From positions 23,419,079 through 23,483,078 of the forward strand of contig NC_087151.1 of assembly GCF_035594125.1 (NCBI RefSeq): a stretch of DNA of 64,000 bases. Reading direction: 5' to 3'. The position numbers and the translations under genes are program-made. This DNA is from Scylla paramamosain (lineage: Eukaryota > Arthropoda > Malacostraca > Decapoda > Portunidae). Below, in pieces: positions 35,494 through 45,114 of this stretch; position 1 is the first letter of the stretch, and the number at the start of each line of letters is the position of its first letter. The notes beneath the pieces are model-generated. The model was not told the origin of the DNA. It made no database searches and saw only the letters and a program-made list of their open reading frames with translations.

Positions 35494-38120
35494 CTAGGCG
35501 GAAGACATATGACTCTCATTAAAGATGGGGAGAAGCTGCACCAGAAATTGTCGAGTAGCTCTCCCACCCCAGAGGGTCATCAGTTTTGCAAAATATGTTT
35601 CAGCTCAGTTCCCAAGTCTGTCAGTTTGAGCGATTACGAGTGCCATTGCGACTTCACTCAAACTTTTCTTTTTCCAGGTGATGCTGAAAAAGTAAAATTC
35701 AAAAACTTTGCCTACACCTATCAGCCTGCCTACTTAGCATTTTTTTTATATTTTGAAACTATGATAAAACCTAAGGAGAATAGGAGTGTGATAGCTGTAC
35801 ATGAGCCAATTGGATACTCGTATCTCATCAACAATAGGCATGGAGATGCCGTGGTAAAGAGAAGTTATTTCGGCGAAGATCCCGTGAATAATTTCATTGA
35901 TAGTCTATCCGAAGCTTGCCGAATCATTAAGGAAAGTGTAGTTAGCTATCCAATTAGCATGTCTGCAGAGGATGAAGTCCACTTCTAACGTCAGCGCCAC
36001 TGCGAACTCTGCCGTCAACCCTTTAATGTGAAAACCCCACCTTATAAACATCACGACCACTCATTACCACAAAATAATTACAAGGGGGCATTGTGCGCAC
36101 GATGCAACCTCCAGTGTCGTGACATGAGGAAATATCTCATTTCTCTGGCGCATAATATGAGCTTTGACGTCTCCTTAATCATAAAAGACCTTCAGTTGCC
36201 AGAGTCACACGTGGACATCCTTGCCAAGTCAGAATCGCATTTATTGAAAGTAAGGATTAAGGAATTGCAGTTTCAGGACATGCTTTCCATTATGAATGCC
36301 GGCCTCAGTCATCTCGCTCAGAGTCACATGCAGGCGGGCTATGACACGCGTTACGCCCAGGAGATACTGAATTACCTCCCCGAGGATGTAAGACGTGTAA
36401 TTTGGACTCAAAAACAGTTTCTTTGTTATGAGTACATCACTGACTTTGCCCGCTTATAAGATCAGCAATTGCCACCCCGCGAAGCATTTTATGACACGCT
36501 CAAGGAAAAGGCTCTGTCACCTGGAGAATATGAACACGCTGAAAGCGTGTGGAGTATGGCATCCTGTCACACTTTAGGTGATTACATAAAACTGTATTGT
36601 GAGATTGATGTGGGGTTATTAGCCGACACATATCTCAAATATAGATCATACCTGCATGAATTTTATGGACTGAACGTGGCACATTATGTGTCACTGTCTT
36701 CTTATGCTTATGACGCTTTTTTTAAAGTCGACAGGCGTTCAATTTGATCCGCCTTACGATCCTAACATGTATCACCTGATCAAAAGAAATGTACGAGGAG
36801 GCTTTGTAACTTGTGTCAGACCACACCTGCAGTCAAACCACGAACCCAACGGTGGACCCGGCACCTATGTGTTCTATCTGGACTATATTTCATTATATGC
36901 AACCGTTATGTGTTCTCCCCTGCCTATGGGCAACATCAAAAAACTTTCTCAGTCAGAGATGGATGATTTTTTTGAAGTTGGCATCCAGAATCACGCGACA
37001 GATGGTGACATCGGTTACTGGCTGCATTTTGACGCCTGCGATGTTTCCCCCGACGTGGCCCGGGTCATGTACGAGTTCTCTCTGTGCCTCGCACACATGA
37101 CTATTACAGAAGATGACATCTTGCCATCCAGTAAAAGACTGTTAGAAGCTGAGGATCTTAAGCTGGAGAGGAAAAATCGTAAACTCGTGGCAAGTCATAA
37201 AGGGCTGAAAGATCATCTCATCAGTCTGGAATTGCTGCAACTTTTACTCTCACTTGGACTGCAAAATATAATGTGTCCATGCTATATATAGCTTTAGACA
37301 GGCTCCATACCTGAAACCTTTCATAGAAAGGAACGTTACTCAGCATAAAAATGAGACGTGCACCATTAAAAATCGCATTTGCAAACTGATGTCAAACGCA
37401 GTTTATGGCAGATCCATGTTATCTGAAGTGAAGTATGGTCTCTAACAGAAATTAGTGACAAAAAGAAAGTCTCTCCTGAAGTATGCAAGAAATCCATCCT
37501 TTAAAAGGGTACACCAATTAGGCGAGGACCAAGTCATATACGTCAACAGTAAGAATACGATTAAAATCAGTCCGCCAAATTACTTGGGACACCATATATT
37601 AGAAGTGGCAAAGAAGTACATATACAACATTTGGTATCGTGTCATCAAAGCCAATTATGGTGAGAGAGTTAAATTAGCTTGTGAAGATACTGACAGTTTC
37701 ATATTCAGTCTACACATACCTACAAACTTAAATGATAAACTGAAACATGGACCCATGACAAATTTTCTTGACACCAGTAACTTTACTTCAGATCACATGT
37801 GTTTTAATGGGGAGCGGAAGGGTCAACTAGGCTTGCTGAAATCTAAAACAGGATCCACGCTCATCAAAGAGGCAATCATATTAAAACCAAAGATGTATTC
37901 GCTGCTGTTGGAAGATGACAAGCAAGTATCTCGAGGTAAAGGCATTCCAACTCACCATCAGCAAAATATATTGCATCAGCAGTATAGGGAAACACTTAAT
38001 AATGTCGCATGTGGGATGATGAATTGCTATAATATCAGGAATGTGAAAGGGTAAATTTGTACCACTCACATGCGAAAGCGTACATTGTCACATTTTGACG
38101 ACAAACGCTTTCACGTATAA
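35494..38120 (+). pseudogene. polB: Protein-primed family-B DNA polymerase of Polinton (broken)
   Basis: A PolB replicating the element by protein priming. Visible in order: a Cys/His cluster (FCKICF...CHC, about 35580-35660), the exonuclease I region reading LYFETM where families have DFE (the Asp is lost), motif A as LDYISLYATVM (Asp codon near 36881), motif B as KLMSNAVYGRS (37385-37415) and motif C as EDTDSF (37683-37700). The N-terminus is cut off by the satellite junction at 35493. Damage: in-frame UAA at 35986, 36457, about 37444 and 38052; frameshifts near 36720 (in a T7 run) and 37240-37300. It ends near 38117 or, in another frame, runs into the GAG-repeat acidic stretch. Confidence 0.88.
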
Positions 38121-38194
38121 CCACCCCGACAATGATCAGCGGGAAAGAGATGTGGAGAATGATATGGATGAGGAGGTGGCAGAGGATGTGGAGT

Positions 38195-38262
38195 AGGAGG
38201 AGGAGGAGGAGGAGGAGGAGGAGGAGGAGGAGGAGGAGGAGGAGGAGGGGGAGGGGGAGGAT
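38195..38262. repeat. (GAG/GGA)n trinucleotide repeat
   Basis: About 20 GAG units ending in a G-rich stretch. In one frame it extends an Asp/Glu-rich stretch that follows PolB (NDMDEEVAEDVE just before), so it may be an expansion of an acidic tail. Confidence 0.95.
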
Positions 38263-38359
38263 GGGATAATGAGTGGACTGTGGCGTGATCGGGAGAGACT
38301 TTCCACGACATTATTCACATCATAATTAAGGGGTGGAGAGAGACCGCATTGGCTAGCAG

Positions 38360-38560
38360 CTGCCATTCATGTAATGTAAAAACATTAGTATTGACCACGT
38401 GGTTAAGGAGGGGGATGAGGGGGATTGTTCATGTAATGTAAGAACATTTGTACTGTCCACGTGGGATAAGGAGGAAGAAGAGGAAGACGAGGAAGAGGAG
38501 GAGAAGGAGGTAATGTAAGATCATTTGTACTTAGGTTAAGGAGAGGGAAGAGGAGGTTGA
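38360..38560 (+). repeat. Three degenerate direct repeats with CACGTG boxes between PolB and ATPase
   Basis: Copies begin at about 38369, 38430 and 38511. Each has atgtaatgtaaraacatt-like sequence (the first two) or atgtaagatcatttgtac (third), then in two copies a ccacgtgg palindrome, then taaggagg. The intergenic position suggests a regulatory or replication role; this is inference. The third copy has lost the CACGTG. Confidence 0.6.
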
Positions 38561-38661
38561 GGAAAAAGCGTGAGTCGGAAGAGATCCACGCCATAATTAG
38601 AGGGCAGGGATGAGGATGCAGCTAGGGAGGCTAGTTATGCTGTTACCTACATGACCATGTA

Positions 38662-38681
38662 AATAAAGGTTAAGCAATAAA
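38662..38681 (+). terminator. Two AATAAA poly(A) signals upstream of ATPase
   Basis: AATAAA at 38662-38667 and 38676-38681. They would end the PolB-side transcript about 50 bp ahead of the ATPase start. Confidence 0.5.
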
Positions 38682-38728
38682 TACTGTAAACATATCGAAG
38701 CTTCTTTTAGTGACCCTCTGAACTTAAC

Positions 38729-39383
38729 ATGGACAAGAAATTTAGCAAAAAGATGCTGATTCTCTTCAGATATCCTACACGCATAATTATCGAAGGTTAT
38801 ACAAATTCCGGCAAAACACACCTCTGCAATAAAATTATAGAGAAATATCAGCATGGATTTAACAGAATTATTTGTGGCGTCTCATTGCATTCGCTGAAGC
38901 AGAATTCTCCTTTTCAAGATAAGGTCAAAGTGCATGAGAAAATTATTGATCCCGTGATGGATGATGACAATCCATATGCCGATCCGCAAACGCACACGCT
39001 TTTGATATTAGATGACAATTTCCTCATGGCTGGCAATTCTCAAACGATAGCAGAGGCCTTTACCAAAGGGAGACATAAAAATTTGTCAGTTATAATGATA
39101 GCGCAGAATGTCTTTTTCCCCGGAAAGTATGCTAGAACGATAACTTTAAATGCCTCGCATTACATTTTTATGAAAAACAGATATATATCAAATTGAATGG
39201 CTGGGCAGGCAACTTTATGGAAAGTAGCACGCCAAACACTTTGTGGAATTTTATAAAAATGTCGTGCTTAGACGAGATCACGGTTATTTGTGGTGCGATT
39301 CATCCCCAAACGTACCCAAAGAAATTCAACTGCGCACAAATATTGTGGATGAGCCGCCCTGTGATAAAGTTTATCTGCTATGA
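38729..39383 (+). pseudogene. A32-like (FtsK/HerA) genome-packaging ATPase (broken)
   Basis: ATP-driven motor that would fill capsids with element DNA. The ORF from ATG 38729 has Walker A GYTNSGKTHL at about residues 23-32 and Walker B LLILDD at about residues 92-97, then a QNVFFPGKYARTITLNASH block typical of Polinton ATPases. The frame is lost near 39183, after MKNR, and the C-terminal part continues in another frame with one UAG to a TGA at 39381-39383. That TGA overlaps the integrase ATG (ATGA). Two AATAAA signals and an intergenic repeat lie upstream. Length without damage would be about 215 residues, normal for the family. Confidence 0.88.
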
Positions 39384-39527
39384 ACGCAGTTTTGGACGAA
39401 ATTTACCGGGATATGACGAATCCTGCGGCTTTAAGAGGTGTGCAAGCCCTCTAAAGAGAGGGGAAGAAAAGCGATAAGAATCTAACACTCCGCGATGTGA
39501 GGGCATTTTGCAGGGTGTCCGCACTTA
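39380..39527 (+). pseudogene. int: Polinton integrase, N-terminal part (interrupted by LINE)
   Basis: Starts at ATG 39380, overlapping the ATPase stop. It shows the N-terminal pattern of Polinton integrases, with LDEIYRDMTNPAALRGVQAL followed after a UAA (39452-39454) by KNLTLRDVRAF. A single-base loss shifts the frame before a VRTYT-like motif at the LINE insertion point, about 39527. The rest of the gene resumes at about 40373. Confidence 0.8.
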
Positions 39528-40372
39528 TACGCCTGACTTCTGATCTTCCTAAAATTTCTGATTGGGGCAGAGCAAACTTGGTATTATTCAATACCTCAAA
39601 AACTCAATTCCTCCATCTATCAACTCGACACAACCTTCCAGACAACTATCCCCTCTTCTTCAATGACAGTCAACTGTCTACCTCTTCTACACTGAACATC
39701 CTCGGTCTGTCCTTTACTTATAATCTGAACTGGAAACTTGACATCTCATCTCTAGCTAAAACAGCTTCTATGAAGTTAGGTGTTCTGAGACGTATCCGCC
39801 AGTTTTTCTCACCCCCCCAGCTGCTAACTCTGTACAAGGGCCTTATCCGTCCATGTATGGAGTATGCTTCACATGTCTGGGGGGGTTCCACTCATACTGC
39901 TCTTCTAGACAGGATGGAATCAAAAGCTTTTCGTCTCATCAACTCCTCTCCTCTAACTGACTGTCTTCAGCCCCTCTCTCACCGCCGCAATGTTGCATAT
40001 CTAGCTGTCTTCTACCGCTATTTTCATGCCAACTGCTCTTCTGATCTTGGTAACTGCATGCCTCCCCTCCTTCCACGGCCTCGCTGCACAAGACTTTCTT
40101 CTTTCTCTCACCCCTATTCTGTCTACCTCTCTAACGCAAGAGTTAACCAGTATTCTCAATCATTCAACCCTTTCTCTGGTAAACTCTGGAACTCCCTGCC
40201 TGTTTCTGTATTTCCACCTTCCTATGACTTGAATTCCTTCAAGAGAGAGGTTTCAAGACACTTATCCACCAATTTTTGACTACTGCTTTGACACTTTTAT
40301 GGCACTGGCATTTCAGTAGGCATTTTTTTGATTAGATTTTTGTTGCCCTTGGCCAGTATCCTTCCTAAGAAA
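39528..40372 (+). mobile_element. Jockey-like LINE 3' fragment (copy 5) inserted in Polinton integrase
   Basis: 5'-truncated LINE in plus orientation. Its codon run to the stop at 40277-40279 is uninterrupted (about 250 residues) and gives the RT thumb and C-terminal domain: SDLPKISDWGRANLVLF, then MEYASHVWGGSTHTALLDR, then FYRYFHANCSSDLGN. It ends with the family 3' phrase and a short A run at 40369-40376. As the only open fragment it is probably the youngest LINE copy here. The apparent ORF start at 39497 is chimeric, its first residues coming from integrase. No clear target-site duplication found. Confidence 0.88.
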
Positions 40373-41238
40373 AAAAATGCAATGAAAAATTCTCGCTCCT
40401 AAACCGTCCTTCATTTTAACTTGTGATTTGGCAGATTTTACAAAGCTGCACAGACACAGTGGCGGCATTCGATACATCATGTTTTGCCTGGACGTTTCCA
40501 GCAGGTACTTGAAAATAGCAACGCTGACAAGTAAATCTGGACGCAGTAGCCTGCAAGCGCTGAAAAATATTTTAGAGTCGGGAAGTTTTACAGGCGTGTC
40601 GCGTCTTTTTTACCGATCAGGGATCCGAATTTTATAATCAAGCAGTGAAAAAATATCTAACTTTGAAAGGTATTACCTTGTATTCTAATTACTCGCGCGA
40701 GACAAAGGCAAGTTTGGCAGAAAGGGTCATCCGAACCATAAAGGCGAAAATAAATAAATATCTCACACATAACAATACACTGATGTATATTAACGTCTTG
40801 CCCACCCTAATAAACACGTACAATCACACCCCACACCGCGGTTTGGATGATAACCAAACACCGGCCCAGGTTCACCACCTCCACCACCTGTCACCACCAC
40901 CTGGGAGACATTGTACACTTACAACCTGCTTCCCGAACGCAATTTAAATTCAATAAGGGTTATACCGTCAACAATATTGAGGAGGTTTTTAAGATAAGTC
41001 ATGTGGATTACTCACATAAATCCCTATTTATTACATAAGGGATTTGGTAGGTGAGGACATGACTGGTGCATTCTTCAAGGAAGAATTAATCAAGTCCTCT
41101 CTTCCGACACATTACCAGGTCGATATATTACGATCAAAGGTCGAGCGAGGTAAAAGAAAGTATTTCGTCCATTGGCGTGGATATCCAGATAAATTTGACA
41201 TTTGGATAGATGCGGACAACTTAGTAAGATATGAATGA
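40373..41238 (+). pseudogene. int: Polinton integrase, catalytic core and chromodomain (broken)
   Basis: Retroviral-type DDE integrase that would insert the element into host DNA. First acidic block as CDLADFTKLHRHSGGIRYIM near 40425-40480. The second reads in a shifted frame near 40615 (a TDQGSEF-type block), and the Glu is in LAERVIRTIKAKINKY near 40715. After another frameshift near 40880 come an SH3-like strand region (GDIVHL) and a C-terminal chromodomain at about 41107-41238 (YQVDILRSK, then YFVHWRGYPDKFDIWIDADNLV) with the aromatic-cage-type Tyr/Trp positions. The chromodomain would bind methylated histone to guide integration. Stops near 41038-41090 separate core and chromodomain frames. 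Confidence 0.88.
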
Positions 41239-41302
41239 GGAAAAAACATTGATATAGAAGTACAAGGATTTTGTTTTCCTCCTCTCTCACACCTCCCCTA
41301 AA

Positions 41303-41569
41303 TTGCAGAAGCAGGTCTTGGAGAGTTTGAATAAGCACGAAGTCATTTGCATCTTGGAAATATTCGCAAACTTTTTTAAGAAACGCCTGACGGACGATGA
41401 TTCCATCATTAACCGCCTGAAAAAATTCAAGAGTGATATTTGCACTATAGCCTTGAAGAAGACGCTCGTGTACAAGAAAAAAAGCCATTCTAATCTCCAA
41501 ACGAGGTGGCAGCATATTGGCTGCGTTACTCCCGATAGCCGTGTCGGCAATAACAAGTTTACTACAGAG
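41303..41569 (+). CDS. Small basic protein of Polinton, unknown function
   Basis: Open frame with no ATG; it starts after a pyrimidine-rich stretch ending AATTGCAG at 41301-41308. It encodes a helical, Lys/Arg-rich chain (LESLNKHEVICILEIF, then RLKKFKSDICTIALKKTLVYKKK). The layout of a Leu-rich helix followed by a Lys-rich hook resembles small ORFs found next to integrase in other Polintons, which are suspected core or capsid-associated proteins. That is inference from memory of the layout, not a motif match. The frame reads on into the next gene (to 41623), so the true end is unclear and a frameshift is likely. Confidence 0.45.
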
Positions 41570-42087
41570 ATGAAGGAATATTATTTAGTTCCCATCTTAG
41601 TTGCCGAGAGGTGTAAATTTTAACTGGCCGACGTTGCAACTCCGCACCGATTCACGTCAAAACAATTCAAGAAAAAAAAAAAGCTTCACCTCTGCCGCCG
41701 GCCACCGCTACCACTGTCGCCTCCACTGTGGCACTGCTGTCACGTGCGCCTGTCAATACGCCCTTGGATGATTTAATTCGAGTTGCTGTTCCACCTTCCT
41801 TTAGAGAATACGGTTTATCTCTCTTGAAATTATTGGAGGATTAACCTGGGATTTCATGGGATGATCATGGTAACTTACTTCTGCCATTTTCGGGGATAAG
41901 CATGTTTGATCTCATACGAGTACTTGGCAACAGAAAGGGGAACGTGAAAAGAATTTCAGCCGATGAGCGTCCATTATTATCAATGCTACTTCACTTGGCG
42001 CAACTCCCTGCGGGCGCCATCAGAAATACAGCTCAACGAAGTAAACTGATAGGCGGCGGGATCGGCCACATCTGGGAAGCATATTAA
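41570..42087 (+). pseudogene. Conserved Polinton protein with PGISWDD block (broken)
   Basis: The start is probably ATG 41570 (MKEYYLVPILVAER), in frame with the preceding ORF. After a frameshift the C-terminal part reads in one frame to the stop at 42085-42087. It holds an Ala/Pro-rich linker, VPPSFREYGLSLLKLLED, a UAA at about 41842, then PGISWDDHGNLLLPF and SMFDLIRVLGNRKGNVKR. The 'SWDD.G' plus 'DLI..' arrangement recurs in proteins of other Polinton/adintovirus elements whose role is unknown. Location between integrase and capsid genes suits a virion component. Confidence 0.5.
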
Positions 42088-42381
42088 AATGAAAGGCCCT
42101 GTGTTACTCTGTAAACGAGTAAGTAAATCAATAACGCATGAATCATTGACGTGCACGTGTTAGACGCATCAGGGGTGCAGACCTACGGATGGATAATTGA
42201 TAAGGGTTATGGTCAAAACGGTTCGTCCCATCACCCACATCCCCTAGTAAATAATATGTTCCCCACCCTCCATCCCTTTCCACCAACAAAGGAAAAAAAT
42301 AACACCTGCGTCAATTTGAACGAATAATTCTACTATGCAAGAGGTGTAATATCGACCAATACGTACAAATAAAGGTCCACG
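42088..42381 (+). other. Intergenic spacer of Polinton, no gene seen
   Basis: No ORF of note. It contains a short palindrome, ACGTGCACGT, near 42150-42161. It probably holds the promoter of the macro-domain gene, but no clear TATA box is visible. Confidence 0.5.
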
Positions 42382-43048
42382 ATGCCACATTTCCCCCTCA
42401 CTCCCCTCACAGAGGGTTTGACGTGTGGATCTACCCTCCAATTAGTCGTCAAGATGAAGGTGGTCGAGGGTAGGCTGACCGACAGCGCGTTCCATGATTG
42501 TCGCTGTTATATTGCTTACACATTAAATGCGGTCTCCACCGCATTGTGTGGGATTGCGCGGGACCTCAAAACGATTTATCCATACGAGAATACGCATGCA
42601 GCTAGAAAGAGACTATTCGCTTCATTGGGCCACAACGGACACGAGAGATGAACCAAGATGTATCATTATCCACTTGCCTCCCACAGGAAGCGTAAATCTC
42701 CCTCACCTGGTGGCCTGCGTGACTCAGTATGGTTGGGGTGAGGCCGTTGAGGGTAACGAGAAGGTGCAACAGGCAATTGCGACATCGAAGGATTTGCTTT
42801 ACGTGGAAGGACTCAAGATGGATACAAGCATGAACTGACGTCAACACTTCCAGAATTGCCTGAAAAAGATTGCCTTGCTAACCATGGCGAACACTGAAGT
42901 GGAGCAGATTATCATCCCAGAAGGAATGGGGTGCAGAGGTCGCTGCCAGGGTGAGTGGACGAATAATTACCTGCCTACGGTGGAAGGGCTGGCGAAGCGA
43001 TTTCAACCTTTTGGAGTTGAAACTATTCTCGTGAGCAAGTCTGAATAA
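42382..43048 (+). pseudogene. Macro-domain (ADP-ribose-binding/hydrolase type) protein (broken)
   Basis: Starts at ATG 42382. The N-terminal half reads CRCYIAYTLNAVSTALCGIAR, matching the first ligand loop of macro domains (GxGIA-type), then DLKTIYPYENTHAARK. After a frameshift near 42640 it continues as PTGSVNLPHLVACVTQYGWG, then DTSMN, a UGA at 42836-42838, RQHFQNCLKKIA, EQIIIPEGMGCRG (second glycine loop, GCG-type but altered), and EWTNNYLPTVEGLAKRF to the stop at 43046-43048. The order follows the macro-domain family that binds or removes ADP-ribose. A poly(A) signal AATAAA follows. Such a gene is not part of the standard Polinton core, so I treat it as cargo, perhaps countering host ADP-ribosylation (inference). 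Confidence 0.68.
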
Positions 43049-43070
43049 ACTATATCATGTAAAATTTTGA

Positions 43071-43076
43071 AATAAA
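43071..43076 (+). terminator. Poly(A) signal AATAAA after macro gene
   Basis: AATAAA 23 bp after the macro-domain stop; another AATAAA overlaps the stop at 43044-43049. Confidence 0.55.
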
Positions 43077-43101
43077 TTTGATGTGTGTTTGACAAATCGA
43101 G

Positions 43102-43108
43102 TATAAAT
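43102..43108 (+). promoter_or_regulatory. TATA box candidate for penton-like gene
   Basis: TATAAAT about 42 bp ahead of the ATG at 43150 and 26 bp after the previous poly(A) signal. Confidence 0.45.
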
Positions 43109-43149
43109 GTATTCCTTAATTGGGATGATCGTTATTCATTAATTTGATC

Positions 43150-43641
43150 ATGGCGGGAGCAGAGCATTATCTGTATTTGACGAGTCTGGGCAACTCCGAG
43201 CTCTACCCCCATAACCAGCCCCATCGCTTTGAAAATAGAATCACTCCCCTCATCCATCTTGATCCAAATAAGGAATATGAAGTAGGTCTGATAAACTGCT
43301 TTTATCCAAAACAGTTCTTGGGTCTAGTGGCGGGTGATTATACTTGCAGGATTGATATTTGGGCCATAACCCACACCGATGAAACACGCATGTATAAACT
43401 CCATACATACACACCTCGAACGAGCATGGAGGTGGGCGATACTGGGTATATGGTTGACGTCATTAATATCGAATTGGCCGCAGAAATAAAAATTATGCGT
43501 ACTGTGACACCCGAAGCACTCCAAATGGGAAAAGGTTTATTAACAGATGTTTTAGAGGGGAAACAACTTCGCAAATCATTAAGAAATAGAGGCGTCGCCG
43601 CCGTGAATTGTGTGGGTGAAAGGATAGTTCGAGGTGGATGA
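43150..43641 (+). CDS. Penton-like minor capsid protein, N-terminal region, apparently fused to another ORF tail
   Basis: ATG at 43150 behind a TATA box. The first ~105 residues match the N-terminus of Polinton minor capsid proteins (single jelly roll, fivefold vertices): EHYLYLTSLGNSELYPHNQP, then NRITPLIHLD, KEYEVGLINCFYPKQF and DYTCRIDIWAI. From about residue 125 the chain changes character (KGLLTDVLEGKQLRKSLRNRG, then GERIVRGG), like the small basic virion proteins of these elements. At 164 residues it is much shorter than a complete penton (about 250-350), so I infer an internal deletion that fused two ORFs in frame. No stop codon inside. Confidence 0.65.
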   Translation: MAGAEHYLYLTSLGNSELYPHNQPHRFENRITPLIHLDPNKEYEVGLINCFYPKQFLGLVAGDYTCRIDIWAITHTDETRMYKLHTYTPRTSMEVGDTGYMVDVINIELAAEIKIMRTVTPEALQMGKGLLTDVLEGKQLRKSLRNRGVAAVNCVGERIVRGG

Positions 43642-43751
43642 GTAATGAAATAGAGGAAAGTAGGAGTCGGAGGAAAGAAAAAAAGAGAAAACAGCCATTA
43701 AAGCAACTGAAAAGAAAGACATGCTATAGAGCAGATATCTTCAATATTTAG
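43638..43751 (+). pseudogene. Lys/Arg-rich C-terminal tail of a small virion protein
   Basis: A 37-codon frame ending TAG at 43749-43751: RSRRKEKKRKQPLKQLKRK, then a DIFNI end. It probably continues, after a frameshift, the DVLEGKQL...GERIVRGG part of the preceding ORF. The pattern resembles basic capsid-interior or membrane-active proteins of Polinton/adenovirus-type viruses; the assignment is tentative. Confidence 0.4.
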
Positions 43752-43799
43752 CTTAGTCGCGAAGATGACTCATTACAGGCTGGATGTGCAGGGTGGAGC

Positions 43800-45108
43800 G
43801 ACCTCCACCCCCTGAGCAATTATCTGACGGCTGTGAGTGAGAACTTCCCGCAGGTGAATCGCCTGCATACCATTGAATCGTCAGTCGCTGGGAGACGAAA
43901 GTCGGACGCATTACCCGTTAATTTAGACGCTAATGCTAATAATCATGCGGGGATTAACGACCCTTACATTGAATTTAGACTGCCTGGCATTCCAGGACAA
44001 TTTTTGGATCTATCAACACGGTCTCTAGAATTGCGAGTTAGCATAGCAAAGGCAGATGGCGTGCCACTAGACGACGACGATCACATCGCTTTTAGTAATG
44101 GCTTGAATAATACGATGTTTAAGTCTTGCACTTGTTGTTTGAACGAACAGCTTGTGGAGTCATCCTCTTTGTTCAACTATCACGCCTTCATTAAAATAAT
44201 TACAACAATCCCTCAGGATAAAATTATTATTAGATTATGGTGGATCAAAAGGCACAATCAATAAATTTGATGAAGACTCTTTCACGGGGGGGGGGATAAA
44301 GATGAGAAACAAATGATAAAAGATTGTAAAACGCACGACCTTTCAATGACTTCGCCTTTGTTTTCGAATATATCAAGTCTGGACGCTTACCTGCTTGACT
44401 CTGTCGATGTGAGAATTCAATTAGAATTGGCTAACAAAATATGGATTCTTAATTCACACCAAGACGCCAGCAGTTTCAAATTTAAGCTCGAGATGGTTAA
44501 GTTATGGGTTGACCACATCACGCTGCATCCACCCGCCTTAGAATCGTTAAATAACTCCTTGACTCTAAATCCAATGCAATACACTTTCAATAGGACACTC
44601 AGTAAGACGTATGTGTGAAACGCCAATCAAACATCTTTGATTGCCGAATTGCCTTATGCGCAAATTATACCTCAAAATTTGACCATGGCAATAGTTGATA
44701 TAGACAGCTTACAAGGCATAATTGATAAGAACGGTTTATAGTTTTCATCACGCTGATCTGTCACATGTACATATCACTGTGAATGGGGAGACCATTTATA
44801 TCGTTCGCAGCTCTTTCCTGCATCACGCGTCAAAATTATTTTACACGACCCTTGAGTCACTAGGATTGGACACGCGTAATTCCCTAGCATTTGATGCTTT
44901 CAATAAAAGTCGGACAGTATGTTTCCTTAACTTTGTGACAGAGGACGTGCACAATGCCATCCCTCTAGATAAATTAGGGAATCTAAGAATTAATCTGTCT
45001 TTTGCTAAGGAACGTAATCATAAACGCATCATCATGTTTTTCGCCGACACTACCGGTGTCATAGAAATTGATCATTATCGTCACGTTCACTGCATTGTCC
45101 ACGCATAA
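43800..45108 (+). pseudogene. mcp: Double-jelly-roll major capsid protein (broken)
   Basis: Builds the icosahedral shell as trimers. Jelly-roll 1: HPLSNYL near the start (about 43807), then YIEFRLPGIPGQFLDLSTRSLEL, KADGVPLDDDD and LNEQLVESSSLFNYHAFIK. After damage at 44220-44310 (including a G10 run) comes the middle section: DAYLLDSVDVRIQLELANKIW, then KLWVDHITLHPPALESLNNSL. A UGA at 44617-44619 and a frameshift near 44740 follow, then jelly-roll 2: FLHHASKLFYTTLESLGLD, TVCFLNFVTEDVHNAIPLDKL and RIIMFFADTTGVIEID to the stop at 45106-45108. The start codon is uncertain. Total of about 430 codons, in the family range. Confidence 0.88.
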
Positions 45109-45114
45109 GCTGTC

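Noticed and set aside
38111..38594. Pro-rich and Ser-rich minus-strand ORFs
   Set aside because: Antisense of the GAG repeat and its surrounding G-rich sequence.
41270..41308. Possible 3' splice site before the small basic ORF
   Set aside because: There is a pyrimidine-rich stretch ending in CAG, but no matching donor with a sensible upstream exon was found.
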